A DNA stretch of 64,000 nt, taken from contig OY992536.1 of NCBI GenBank assembly GCA_963921195.1, positions 179,498,995 through 179,562,994 on the forward strand, in the 5' to 3' direction. This document shows positions 45,485 to 55,887 of the stretch, in pieces (the first letter of the stretch is position 1; every line of letters begins with the position of its first letter). This DNA comes from Pegoplata infirma (Eukaryota; Arthropoda; Insecta; Diptera; Anthomyiidae). The notes under the pieces were generated by a model, which saw only the letters and a list, made by a program, of their open reading frames with translations, had not been told where the DNA came from and ran no database searches. Both the position numbers and the translations under genes were made by a program.

Positions 45485-46840
45485 AGATCTAAAAAGTTAA
45501 GAAATTAACTTTTTCAAAACAGTAAGTTTATTTTTTTTTTTTTTATTTAAAATGAGATTTTAAAAATAAAGGAATGAATTGATCTGATCGTATTTTCTGT
45601 ATTAATTTGTCACAACAGCTGAAGCAAAAGACCGCATGCGTATGATTGATATTATTTAGTTCTAATATTACTCATTCGCCACATAATTTTAAATTCTGCA
45701 TTAGAGCATAAAATAAAGAATAATAAGAGGTATCATTAGAGAAATTTAGTCTTTTTACTTTTTATTTTTTAATACGTTTTTATCTCAAGAAGGTGTTATT
45801 CGAAAATTTAATAAAAATCAACGAAAATAATTGGGCACACAAAAGGAAAACGAAAAAATAAAAGAAAATACGATAGCACTCAAAAGGTAAATGAAGAGAG
45901 CCGAACAAAATAAGGAAGTACTTAAAAACATAAATGAAAACCAACTGGAGATAATCGTAGACTTTTATTTCAGTTTCACCAACATACTATCTAGCTATTT
46001 TAAGACGAAAACCTCATTACTTGTTAATAGAAGTTTTTGCTGCGTTGGATCTATGCGATAAAAATTTTGGTCAAATATATAAATTGTTTAAGTTTTCTAA
46101 AAAATCTAAAAATTGCTCAAATTAATTTCAAATGAAAGTTCGACTCAACCTCTTCGAAAGGTTTAACGAAAAACAGTTTTCCTCAAATCATATTTTGTAC
46201 GCACAAAGTGGGGCGTGGGTCAAATGATTTAGCCATATACAAATTTTAAGACATTGCCATTGTTTTTTTGTTAACAAAAAAATGCTCAGTATTTTTTCTT
46301 TTCTTTATCTCTAATCTAACTAAGGTTTTTTTAAAAATGGGGGTTTTCGTGTCAACTGACACAATTTTTGAAACCGATATCTTCCGATCGGGATGAAATT
46401 TTCACCAAGGTTAGTCCAACTCGATAGTAGTTCAGACACAATTTTTCAACAAAATCTGTCAAGGACTCTCTGAGTTAGAGGGGGTCGAAAATTAACATTT
46501 TGGCCAAAGAGGTTTTTATTCTCATCCATTTAACTTCTTACCTGTTGTTTTTAGCCAAATGTGTCCCAAATAGTTTAGATAGCTATTTCTTCAATCTTTC
46601 GAAAAAAAATTATAAAAATAAAAACTGTTTTTTTTTTTTTAATCCAAAACTTTGTTGGCTTTTTTGTCAAATCGGGCCCTTTTTTCGACTCAAAAGAAAG
46701 CTTAGGTCTTTTCTTTAAGAGCTATGGACCCGCTTAGTGGGATGCGAGTGGGATATCTATTATTTTTTTTGTTTTTGTTAACTTTGGAACACATAAAACG
46801 GTTCTTCAATTTGCACTATTAGGAGTGGGATGCCTCTCCA
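45485..46840. other. Mostly unassigned; one CCCAGTAAAA-family end
   Basis: 45,985-46,045 (CACCAACATACTATCTAGCT, CCTCATTACTTGTTAATAGA, AGTTTTTGCTG) resembles the left end of the element at 48,985 in reverse complement. 46,345-46,440 (GTCAACTGACACAA, GGGATGAAATTTTCACCAAG) resembles 60,860-60,930 reversed. No genes seen. Confidence 0.35.
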
Positions 46841-47272
46841 CTTTTCGATTTCGATCCGTGACACCCTCTTATTTTTATAGGTTCGAAAAAGAAAGCATGT
46901 GCCAAAAATTGAGGACGGTAGGGTGGGGCCATATGGACTCACATCGGGGTCAAAGTTGGGCGTAAAGAGGTAAAAATCCTCAAAAAGCCCCACAACTGCC
47001 CTAGAAACGCCCCTGGAGGAGTGCAATGTAGACCAAACTCCAATAATTTTTTGCCCCAACATTTTTCTTGAACATACCTTACCTCTATTTCCACTTCCTA
47101 AGGGGGCTCCCATACAAAACATTTAAAAAAAAATTATACCTACCGTTCTAACTTACACTACAGTGCCCCTAGTGAAGTCAAATGTATGACCGACCTCCAT
47201 TATTTTATTAATTCCAACATTTTTTGCAAACATACCTCCAATGTATCTTTAACCCTTAAGGCGGTCCCCAGT
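46841..47272. repeat. G+C-richer stretch with a diverged ~150-bp tandem pair
   Basis: 47,020-47,115 and 47,172-47,275 parallel each other: AATGTAGACCAAACTCCAAT versus AATGTATGACCGACCTCCAT, then CCAACATTTTT, GAACATACCT and GGGGGCTCCCATAC versus GGCGGTCCCCAGTAT. A 114-codon minus-strand frame (46,778-47,122) crosses it and shows no domain I know. Confidence 0.4.
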
Positions 47273-47916
47273 ATGGGGGTATACTCACTTTGTCATTCCG
47301 TGTGTAACGCATCAAAATATTGGTCTAGGACCCCATAAAGTATATATATTTATGATCAGTGATCGATTCTAAGACATTCTAGCGATGTCCGTCCGTCTGT
47401 AGTTAACACGATGCAGTCCAAAATAAAAGACCTAGACTCCCGACATTTGGCACGAATATGTCTTATGTTCCTAGGCAGGTTAAGTTCGTAAATTAGCAAA
47501 ATCGGGCCAGGGGGAAAAAATTCCCCTTTGAAGAACTAAACCAACCTCTGAAAAATACCAGTTTTTTACATAATTTTTTGTGTTTTTGTTTAAAAATTAC
47601 AACATTTTTATGCTACAAGAAGTTCAAAGTCCTGCATTGGGACCCAGACAATTAAAAATTTCGTTTTTTTTAGGCCGCCCCCCTTTTATGGGCGTGGACT
47701 ATTTTTTTTTTTTTTAAATAATGATAAACTTGTATTTCTTTAGTGCAAAAAGCATAAGAATGAATTTTTAGAAACATATTCGCGAGGAAATTTGCCCGCC
47801 CCCCAAATACCGTACCGACCCTCCCAAAAAAAGAAAACGCCCCTGCAATTTTATTTTTTTGCATATTGGAGGGTATAAAAGATTCGGTACAGCCGAATTT
47901 AACACACTTACTTGTT
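47273..47916 (-). mobile_element. DINE-like element, complete copy
   Basis: Reading left to right: CACTTTGTCATTCCGTGTG, AAAGTATATATATTTATGAT, GATCGATTCTAAGACATTCT, a short GTCCGTCCGTCTGT core, CCAAAATAAAAGACCTAGAC, a GC-rich block, then TGGAGGGTATAAAA, the ATTCGG-TACA-GCCGAAT hairpin and ACTTACTTGTT. Same family as 59,502-60,124, which is in the opposite orientation. Confidence 0.75.
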
Positions 47917-48178
47917 AATTAATCTAATGAGTTAGTTTCTCATATTTTTTATAAAAAATTAAAGACTAGAAATGTTGCATAAATTTTCAAATTCTATTTT
48001 TAATAAAATAGTTTTACTCCTTTTTTATATAAAATTTAAAATAAATATTTTGTTTTCTAAAAATGTAAAAAAGTAGAATCATAAATATTGAGGCAAAAAA
48101 CGAAATTAAAAAAAATATATATGGGGCCTCCCCCCAACAATACATTCCTGCGTACGTGCCTGCTTTTATCTCTTAAAC
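47917..48178. other. Unassigned stretch left of the LINE tail
   Basis: A/T-rich, with GGGGCCTCCCCCCAAC near 48,125. Nothing recognised. Confidence 0.35.
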
Positions 48179-48678
48179 AAATGGACACAAGGTTAGGTTG
48201 GATGGGCGTCCGCCAATTTGGCAAATTCACTCGGAGGCCATAAGGCCCATTGTGATTCCCCTGAAGTTGTCTCCCTACTCCCCTGATATACAAAATTCTA
48301 CCTCTCAAACCACCCCGATTCCCTAAGGTATTCCGCTAGAGATGTCAATGGAACACTGTTTAGACAATCTAGGTCATCAAAAAATCGTTGCCCCAAATAC
48401 TTAAGACGACGTTTCATCAGACCCGGGCATTCACACAACAAGTGCCTCACTGACTCCTCCTACTCCACCTCTCCACAACTTCTGCAAAAGTCCCTGTCAG
48501 AAATTCCCATACGAACGGCCATTGGGAATTTCTGAAAGGGACTTTTGCAGAAGTTGTGGAGAGGCGGAGGAGGAGGAGTCAGTGAGGCACTTGTTGTGTG
48601 AATGTCCGGGTCTGATGAAACGTCGTCTTAAGTATTTGGGACGACGTTTCATCAAACCCGGACACAAAATGGACACAA
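48179..48678 (-). mobile_element. 5'-truncated, twice-inverted LINE tail with 12-bp TSD
   Basis: The 12-bp repeat AAATGGACACAA lies at 48,179-48,190 and 48,667-48,678. Between them, from the left, are: a 3' end in CCAACCTAACC when read on the minus strand (48,191 on), a 3'UTR, the C-terminal ORF2 frame (minus, 48,298-48,510), a turn at 48,500-48,533, a plus-strand copy of the same segment (48,524-48,640), and a third short minus piece (48,641-48,664). The TSD covers the whole, so it is one insertion event with a complex 5' end. Confidence 0.8.
48298..48510 (-). pseudogene. C-terminal end of a non-LTR retrotransposon ORF2 (fragment)
   Basis: On the minus strand the frame reads DFCRSCGEVE, a TAG stop, EESVRHLLCECPGLMKRRLKYLG, then ends with a stop at 48,298 after ...YLRESGWFER. 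C-x2-C...H-x4-C is the terminal zinc-knuckle-like motif of Jockey/LOA/R1-group ORF2 proteins. It aligns with DFCRSC...EHFICHCPAL in the LOA element at 54.35 kb, but the two differ too much to be the same subfamily. Only ~70 residues remain, and the in-frame stop shows decay. The overlapping plus-strand duplicate (48,524-48,640) lacks that stop (AEEEE at the site). Confidence 0.8.
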
Positions 48679-48984
48679 AATCTAGGCAATTATAAAGAGC
48701 TCATAGAACCTTAGAGTTATGCGCCCGTAATCTAGAAGGTTTCCAAAAAGAAGAAATTATAGAACCTTTGGAAAAAGTCATCCGGATCTGTTGTTCTTCA
48801 CTTAAAAGCTTTTTTAACTGAATAACTAAATCAGTTAATATCAGCTGTTTTTTCAAAGCTGAATTACTCAACAACTTCAACTGTACTCAAAAAATTATGA
48901 CGGTAGATTACAATACAAAAGACAGTTAAAACAACTTCATTTGTTGTTGTTTAGGCGTCTACATTTAAAATTCACTATAAACTA
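48679..48984. other. Unassigned stretch
   Basis: 48,810-48,960 has AACTGAATA/CAACTTCAA motifs reminiscent of the AACTG-rich MITEs; no ends visible and no coding sequence. Confidence 0.35.
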
Positions 48985-50314
48985 CCCAGTAAAAACTTCT
49001 ATTGCCAAGTAATGAGGTTTTCGCCTTTAAATTGATGGTGGTAGCTAGTTACTATGTTGGTGAAACACTCATTATTTTAACATGTCGATGTCATTGGAGT
49101 AATGACCGCATACCCACTCGCTTACGAGAATGCTGCTGAAAAACTACATACATTAGTACCACAAATAATAAGCTACTAGTAGCCCAAAAATAACTCGTTA
49201 CCCACTACTTACAAAAATGCTACCAAATAACAGCATACATTAGTCCCAAACATAAGTAGCTACCAGTTGCTCAAAAATAACTCGTTTCCCACTCCATACA
49301 AAAATGCTACAAAATAACAGCTTTTGATTGTTTTAATAAATTTTTAACTTGGGGCAACTTCCGCCAATATGAAATTGAACAAGTTCATGTTGAACGTGTT
49401 TATTTCAAGAGCAACCAAGCGGACAAATGTGGAAATGGAAAAGATCCAATGTACCAACGGAACCAATGTTTACGTTGATATCCTTCCCTCCAAATGTTTG
49501 ATTGTAAAATTCAAATATTACAGGACCGAAAATATATCTTGGAACCTCGTAGAAAGGGACATTTGGCTACTTAGGACATACCACTAACAAATATACAGAA
49601 CCGACTGCTGCTCAGCCAATGGAAACCGCATTAAACACCATCTTATAAGTCTATATAAGAGTGAGTTAGGTTTTAAGGGAAATACTGTCTGTGATGGTTT
49701 TTTACCTTTTTACCGGCTTTAACATACTTTAAACAACAAGGCAAAAAAAAATTAAATTAAAATTTGGAGAACACCACAAAATTTCTAGAAAAAACAATAA
49801 CAATTTAGAAAAAGCCAATTAAAATCCAGAAAACTTCAATAGAAGTTATGTAAAGACTAATTAAGGCTCATAAATCACGATCAAGTGTCAGCTAGATCCA
49901 GTTTTCTAAATATCAATTTGGTTTTCTAAACTTTTTTTGCCTTGTCCCAATTTTAATTAGAATTCCTGAATTTAAATTTCTGTTAACAGAGTTTTATTAG
50001 AAAAAGTAGATAACTGTTAATCTTTTTTAAGCTAAATGTGCAAGTTCTTTCTAAATTTTCTTTAGCATTTTTTTAATTTCATTAAAAAAAAAATTGTTTA
50101 GACAATTTATCAGATATTTTAAATCGTATTTACCAGTAACCTGTTCTGTATCAGGTTATCGGTAACTCATTATTTATTAACAAGATGTAACCGGTTTTGT
50201 ATTAGGCTATCGGTAACTCATTATTTGTTAACAAGAAGTAATCAAGCAGGTAACGAGCCCTCATTACATAGAATGCAGGCGGTAATGGGGACTTATTACC
50301 AAGTTTTTACTGGG
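48985..50314. mobile_element. 1.3-kb CCCAGTAAAAACTT TIR element, TA duplication
   Basis: Left CCCAGTAAAAACTTCTATTG; right, reversed, CCCAGTAAAAACTTGGTAAT; TA abuts both ends. Inside are ~2.5 tandem copies of a ~100-bp unit at 49,110-49,320 (CAAAAATGCTACxAAATAACAG, GCCCAAAAATAACTCGTTAC) and a 2-copy ~48-bp tandem at 50,140-50,240 (AGGTTATCGGTAACTCATTA). 49,350-49,690 looks like a different, G+C-richer insertion. Confidence 0.7.
49350..49690 (+). other. G+C-richer island with 72-codon frame and promoter-like motifs
   Basis: A 72-codon frame (49,369-49,587) has no recognised domain. Downstream are GCCAATGG (~49,615), a TATA-like CTATATAAG (49,651-49,659) and AGTGAGTTAGG. This could be part of a solo LTR or a decayed gene fragment; no paired terminal repeat or TSD is visible. 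Confidence 0.2.
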
Positions 50315-50790
50315 TACTACATTTTATGGTAAAATCAACCAAAAATTGTAGTTGTATTAAACTATTAATTAACAACTACACAAAACAGTAGAAGCAACTT
50401 TAAATTACAGTTGTTTTTACTGTAACTCAAATTGTCTGATTTTTATTAATAACAGAAAAAAAACTTTAACGTAAAAAACGGTTAAAATTGTTTGGTAATA
50501 ATTCCTGCTGAATTTGATACTTCCAACTCGTTCAACACATCCGTTTTCTAAAAATTATACATTTTTATAGAATAAAAACAACTACATAAAACAAATGTAG
50601 TATTTTTTGAATTAATTTTTTAAAACGATAACAAAAAATAGTTGTTTAAGATTTTTCATATAAAAACAACTGAAACAGTAGTTAAAAACAACAACTACTA
50701 CTTACTATACAAAAGACCGTCATGTAGTAACTGCAAAAATTTTCAAAGTGTGTTGTTAATTTAACTGTAACTTTTGAGGGTTGAAAACAT
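50315..50790. repeat. AACTG/CAGTT-rich MITE-like stretch
   Basis: TAGTTGTTTTTACTGTAACT, AACAACTACAxAAAACA and related motifs occur in both orientations, as in 37-283. Ends are not clear. Confidence 0.4.
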
Positions 50791-52677
50791 CCCAGCAGAA
50801 ATTTTGCTGAACTGGCAGCAGCTTTTGGAAAGGAAACTCGAGCCAAGAAGCGCATCCAACCCTGCTGAGTTCATGCATGATTCTCCAAGGCGATGTCACA
50901 CTTTAGAGCGCTAGTTGGATACACCGAAAAAGCGCTCTTAAGATGCTCTGAAATCACGTCTCTTTAGAACGCTGAAAAAAGCTCTATTAAAGTGAAGTGA
51001 ATTCATGTACCCTTTTAGATCTAATTTAAGCAAAATAAAGATGAAACTCCAATCATATCTAAAAAATTTCCAATTATATTTCGAAAATTTGAATTTATAT
51101 TTCATAAATTTCCATTTATATTTCCGAAATTATCGTTTATAACTAAAAATGTTCAATTACATTTCAAAATTTTCAATTATATTGGAAATTTTTGAACTAT
51201 AATTTGAAATTTTTAAATATAATTGGTGATTCTACACTCAAAATAATAACTCTGTTAAATTACAGAAAAACTCTGCTAATTTAACAGAGTACACCATACT
51301 TTTCCAGCTAACAACATTTCTTGGTAATTTTACTAAAAAACTCTGTAAAATGATTTTGACAGAAAAAAAACTGTTAATTTACAGAGTTTATAGTAAAATA
51401 TTGGTTAAATATGAAAGCTTTTTTACAGAGAAAACTCTGTAATTTTACCATAAAACTCTGTAAAGTGATTTGGACAAAAAAAAACTGTTAATTTACAGAG
51501 TTTCTAGTAAAATATTGGTTAAATAAACCACCATTTAGCAAGGAAAACTATGAAATTTACATATATTTGATGCAAAAAAAAATTACAAAAAAAACTCTGT
51601 AAATTTACAGAGTTTAGTTAAATGCATGTTATTTTGTAAAATTTTTATAAGCTTTCTGAAAAATAAATTTTGATAACTTTTTTTGTTACTTTTTAAACTT
51701 TTTCTCAAAAAAAAAATTACAGATAAAATTTTGATTTTTGGTAACAAAAACTACTCAAAACGGAAAACTTTTTTGCTTATAAAAAAAAAACGAAGTATTT
51801 TGCTTAGATCTGTATTTTAGCAGAAAACTCTGTTAATTATCTGTAAAATTAAGATTACAAAGTAAAAAGTAATATAACAGAGGAAACTTTGTTTTTTTTG
51901 TCACAACAAAATACAAAGTTTTTTCTTTAAATCTGTATTTTGACAGAAAACTCTGTCAAATATCCGTTGAATTGAGATTACAGTCATTTTCCAGAGTATT
52001 TTACAGAGTTATTATTATGAGTGTACTATTTAAACTTTTTCTCAAAAAATAAAAATATACAGATAAAATTTTGATGTTTGGTAACAAAAACTACTCAAAA
52101 CAGAAAATTTTTTTGGTTATAAAAAAATACGAAGTATTTTGCTTAGGTCTGTATTTTAGCAGAAAACTCTGTTAATTATCTGTAAAATTAAGATTACGAA
52201 GTAAAAAGTAATATAACAGATGACTCTTTGTTTTTTTGTCACAACAAAATACAAAGTATTTTCTTTAAATCTGTATTTTGACAGAAAACTCTGTCAAATA
52301 TCTGTTGAATTGAGATTACAGTCATTTTACAGAGTATTTTACAGAGTTATTATTTTGAGTGTAAAATATGATTGGACATTTTTTGAAATATAATTTGTAT
52401 TTTCGAAAATTAAAGTGGAAATGGTGTACTCAATTTTTTTTTCATTCAAAATATGTTAAAGGTGTTATGATTGAAGCACTCTTTTCAGCGCTGATTAATG
52501 CGCAATAATGATGCATGCAAATCATGTGTCTTTGTCCAAAACTCATGGTTTTTCATTCAAAAAATAAAAATGTTTTCCCCTTACTTTTACTGCATCCTCA
52601 AGAGCGCTCTTTGGATGCGCTTCGGTATGCTATAAAAAGATGCTGTGTCGCCAAGATCTCGATTTATTTTTGCTGGG
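50791..52677. mobile_element. FB-like TIR element with subrepeats, CCCAGCA ends
   Basis: Left CCCAGCAGAAATTTTG; reversed right CCCAGCAAAAATAAATCG; AT on both sides. Arms share AAGCGCATCCAA, GGCGATGTCACA/TGTGTCGCCAAG and AGCGCTCTT. Next come ~21-bp degenerate units (51,040-51,230: ATTTCCATTTATATTTCCGAA-like) and, after the inserted MITE, GTGGAAATGGTGTACTC at 52,420. Related to 41,381-42,250. Confidence 0.6.
51235..52361. mobile_element. CACTCAAAATAATAACTCTG MITE with duplicated right half
   Basis: Left end CACTCAAAATAATAACTCTG; a right end (TTATTATTATGAGTG) at 52,009-52,023 and a second (TTATTATTTTGAGTG) at 52,347-52,361. 51,685-52,023 and 52,024-52,361 are tandem ~339-bp copies. TA precedes the left end and follows both right ends. 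The body is full of TTAACAGAG/CTCTGTTAA motifs. Confidence 0.8.
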
Positions 52678-53795
52678 ATTTGTCATAATTTCTAGAAAAA
52701 AAAAAATCATAACAATTTAAGCGTTCTGATTTGAGTTTTTGAAAAAAATTCATCCTCACAAATTGCTTACATCAATATAATCTTATCACGATTTAACGAA
52801 CAATCAATCAATTCAATAGCATTGGCTGTTCAAAGCTCAAGTTTGAGATAATGATTTTTTTTCACAAAATCTCTTGCAGGAAACTTAATTAAACAATATA
52901 AAAAAAATCAGGTAAATTAAATTCACTTTCGCAAAAAAAAAAAAATAATGAATAACATAAAATGTGTGTGCAAACAATTTTTCTTCTTTGTTTAATTATT
53001 GTAAAAATTGTAATATAAAAATAAAACAATAAAAATGAATTATCTTTATTTAATTATAAATTCATGAATAAAATAATTTATTCACAAAATTATATGGCAA
53101 TAAAAATATTAATATAAACAAATAGGTAAAAAACGTAAAAACGCATATGGAGCACAGATAGTCTTATTTATTAGGGAAGCACTTAATTTGTATAAAAATT
53201 TCAATTAGTAAAATAAATATGAGACCAAAATAACTGAACCACCCTAATAAATGCCACACACATAAAATACAATCATGAAATAAAATTAATTAATTAATTA
53301 TAAAAAAAAATGAAATTAACATAAAACAATATGAACGAATTGTTGCTATTATTGCAACATAAATGTAGATGTTATTGCAACAATTCGCCCAATAAGTACA
53401 AATAATACAATAAAAAATAACTACAATATAACCAAAAAAAAATGCAATAAAAATAATAAAACAGAAACATGTAAATTAACTGAAAAAACCCCAACCAAAA
53501 AAATAGCGTTATTAAAAAATATGTCATAAAATTTAAATTGAAATTAAATTATGTACTCTTATGTATGCGAAACAATAAAATAAGTTTTATAGGACGTTTG
53601 GGTTGCACATTTGGGTGGGTCGTAAAAAAAAGTTAAGCCACCCCCCAGGATTACAGATTAGTTGAAGACTATTCCAAAAAAAAAACATTTTTTTCCACGC
53701 CCCTTGCCGACGCCCTTTTAGTTTTTTATTCACTGCGTTGCCATTTTAAGTCTAATCTTAAAAATATACATATCGTGGTTCATGGTTTAACAACA
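52678..53795. other. A/T-rich DNA, mostly unassigned
   Basis: 53,337-53,386 is an imperfect hairpin (GAATTGTTGC...GCAACAATTC). 53,150-53,250 and 53,590-53,720 are slightly less A/T-rich, but no gene or repeat partner is seen. Confidence 0.4.
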
Positions 53796-54282
53796 CCCAG
53801 CAAAAACATGGTAATGAGTTGTGAAAAGTAATCATTACCAAGTACATTATTTATAATGAGTACCCATTATCATTAACATTATTTTAAGCCCAAAAGTAAC
53901 TACTTCTCAGTAATATGTTATAAAAGCACCTCTAAGTAATAATATCTCCTTGCACTTGCAGTTTTTAACCTTTACAATTCAATTAACTTAAAAAGTACTT
54001 AAAAACTTAATAAAAATTGCGCAATTTTGAAGTTTTAGTAAAAACAAGTTAATTTTTAAAAGTTTTAATTAACTAATTATTTTACTTCTTATTTGTAATG
54101 GGTTTTTACTCCTTATTAGTAATCCGAGTCAGTAACTACTTATTTATCTCCATACTCTTCACTACTTATTTTTGTCTCACGCCCTTGTTAAAATAATTAG
54201 TGTTTCATTCAATAAGTAACTACTTATTAACATCTGTTTCGGATTACAAAACCCATTACTAGTAATGCCAATTTTTGCTGGG
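53796..54282 (-). mobile_element. 487-bp CCCAGCAAAAA TIR element, copy 2
   Basis: Reverse-complement copy of 2894-3378 with the same ends (CCCAGCAAAAACATGGTAAT and CCAATTTTTGCTGGG). CA rather than TA lies on both sides. It lies 68 bp upstream of the LOA element. Confidence 0.85.
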
Positions 54283-54338
54283 CAGCCACATTTTTGACTT
54301 TAATCATTTGTGACTCCGCCTTAAAATTTTTGCTGTGA

Positions 54339-54350
54339 CTTCAATATCTC
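54339..54350 (+). repeat. Left target-site duplication of the LOA element
   Basis: CTTCAATATCTC, repeated exactly at 59,336-59,347 directly after the (CCTAA) tail. The first C could equally belong to the element end, giving 11 bp. A TSD of this size fits target-primed reverse transcription by an APE-type endonuclease. Confidence 0.85.
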
Positions 54351-54483
54351 AGATAAATCGTTCAACTGTTGACAAGTGTGGACGTGTTTTAATTTATCTC
54401 CGTGCTATTAATTGAATTTTTGAAATTGTTCGTAATAGGTATTTTTGTAATATTTTCATGACCACATCCAGGAAAATGAAAAT
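54351..54483 (+). promoter_or_regulatory. LOA 5' untranslated region, presumed internal promoter
   Basis: The 133 bp between the left TSD and the ORF1 start begin AGATAAATCGTTCAACTGTT. Full-length non-LTR elements carry their promoter in this region; no individual core element is clear from the sequence alone. Confidence 0.45.
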
Positions 54484-55887
54484 ATGGACACAAATGATAC
54501 CGATTTAATTCGAGGCTCTGCCTCACCGACTGGTGCTGGTCCTAGCACTGGTCTTAGGGTTGCGACCTTGAAGTCCGACCTTGATTCTGGTAGGGGTGCT
54601 CAGCCTAATATTGGTGGTAAAAAGAAAAAGAAACTTAAACCATCAAAGGTCAGGCACAACCAGAGACGTCTTTGTTTGAAAATAATTAACAGACTAAGCC
54701 AACTTGATGGAACGAAGCTCTCCGAACGTGAGAGGGCGTCGCTATCATGGGCGAAAGGAGTCATTGAAGAACAGGACAAACTTTCGGCAATGCGCGCATC
54801 TGACAAACAGAGCGCTGTTTCGGCCTCGTCATCGAAGTCTAGTAAAAGGTTGCGCTCGCCCGACGAGAAACCTTTACCTAAGAGATCTAAGGTGACCGGC
54901 AACGTCTGGACTCAGTCTTTTAGTGAAGTGGTTAAAGGTAACTTCGTAAGGGCTGTGATAAACAGGCAAAATGGGGATTGTAGTATTCCAAGGGACAAGT
55001 GGAGTTTAGTTGAAACTAAACTAAATGAAATCTACTATAGGCTCCTTGAGAGTATGCCTGATTTTCTACCTACTACTGTCAACGCAGGTTGGTATCAGGG
55101 GCGAGTAAAACTCGTTGCTTTTGGGAACGAAAGATCCGCAGCCGTGTTTAAGGTTGCCATTAGCCAAGTGGGAGAGTTATGGCCTGGAGCTAGACTGGAC
55201 GTTGTGGAAAAACATGATATCCCCTCGCAACCCAGAGCTCATGCATGGATCCCAATGGCTACAAATGACACTGCGGTGATTCTTAAGATGATAAAAGTCT
55301 GCAATCCTGACCTTCCAACTCAGAATTGGCAAATTGCCAGATTGGGTGAGATGGAGGGCGCTCGTCGTCAAGCAGTGGTCTTGGTTAATGAGGAATCGCT
55401 TCCGCTTTTAGCCAGGACTGACGGCATTATTAGATTTGGATTTTTTCATATAAGAGTCAATGTCTACAAGGGCGACCAGAAGACTATTTTGGACGCAGAC
55501 AAGCCAGTGGCAGAGTCGGCTGGGGAGGAGAATCTGGAAAAGGTTGATATTCAGCTGGCCGATTCTAAGCTGATGGGAGACGCATCTGGCATTTTTGAAA
55601 CCCAATCTGGTAACGAATGCGACCTCTGTGATGGCATGGAGGATAAAGCCGATGCCACGATGGGTGACATTCAGGACGAGGCCCATGCAGTGAGAAATTC
55701 GGAGAGTTCTGTTGCCTCCGATTCAGAACAGATGGGATATATATCTGGCTTATTCGAAACCGAATCTGGGGACGAATGCGACCTCTATGATAACACGGAG
55801 GATGAAGCCAATAACACGGTGGTGGAAAGGATGGTGGAAAAAAAGAAAGATGTTGCGGTTCCTACAAATAAACCTCCATCACTGTAA
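54484..55887 (+). CDS. LOA ORF1 protein (RNA-binding, DUF4780-type)
   Basis: 467 residues, uninterrupted. In LOA elements ORF1 encodes a nucleic-acid-binding protein that packages element RNA. Residues ~45-62 are strongly basic (GGKKKKKLKPSKVRHNQRR), followed by a helical segment (63-100), a second basic Ser/Lys region (110-138) and a conserved domain at ~145-333. Its features (SFSEVVKG, WSLVETKL, ARLDVVEKHDIP, NWQIARLGE, FFHIRVNVYKG) match my recollection of the DUF4780 family of insect LINE ORF1s. There is no CCHC knuckle. The acidic C-terminus (350-467) contains a duplicated ~28-residue segment (363-390 and 416-443: SGxFETxSGxECDL). The start is the first ATG after the 5'UTR, in GAAAATATGG. 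The end overlaps the ORF2 start. Family assignment fairly sure; the DUF name less so. Confidence 0.85.
   Translation: MDTNDTDLIRGSASPTGAGPSTGLRVATLKSDLDSGRGAQPNIGGKKKKKLKPSKVRHNQRRLCLKIINRLSQLDGTKLSERERASLSWAKGVIEEQDKLSAMRASDKQSAVSASSSKSSKRLRSPDEKPLPKRSKVTGNVWTQSFSEVVKGNFVRAVINRQNGDCSIPRDKWSLVETKLNEIYYRLLESMPDFLPTTVNAGWYQGRVKLVAFGNERSAAVFKVAISQVGELWPGARLDVVEKHDIPSQPRAHAWIPMATNDTAVILKMIKVCNPDLPTQNWQIARLGEMEGARRQAVVLVNEESLPLLARTDGIIRFGFFHIRVNVYKGDQKTILDADKPVAESAGEENLEKVDIQLADSKLMGDASGIFETQSGNECDLCDGMEDKADATMGDIQDEAHAVRNSESSVASDSEQMGYISGLFETESGDECDLYDNTEDEANNTVVERMVEKKKDVAVPTNKPPSL

Noticed and set aside
46778..47122. 114-codon minus-strand open frame
   Set aside because: Crosses a diverged tandem repeat; no domain and no conserved partner. 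The moderate G+C content alone does not support a gene.
2892..54284. LTR pair: the opposite-oriented 485-bp copies at 2.9 and 53.8 kb as the ends of one 51-kb element
   Set aside because: They are inverted, each has its own short TIRs and flanking dinucleotide, and the DNA between is a patchwork of unrelated insertions, so they are two independent copies.
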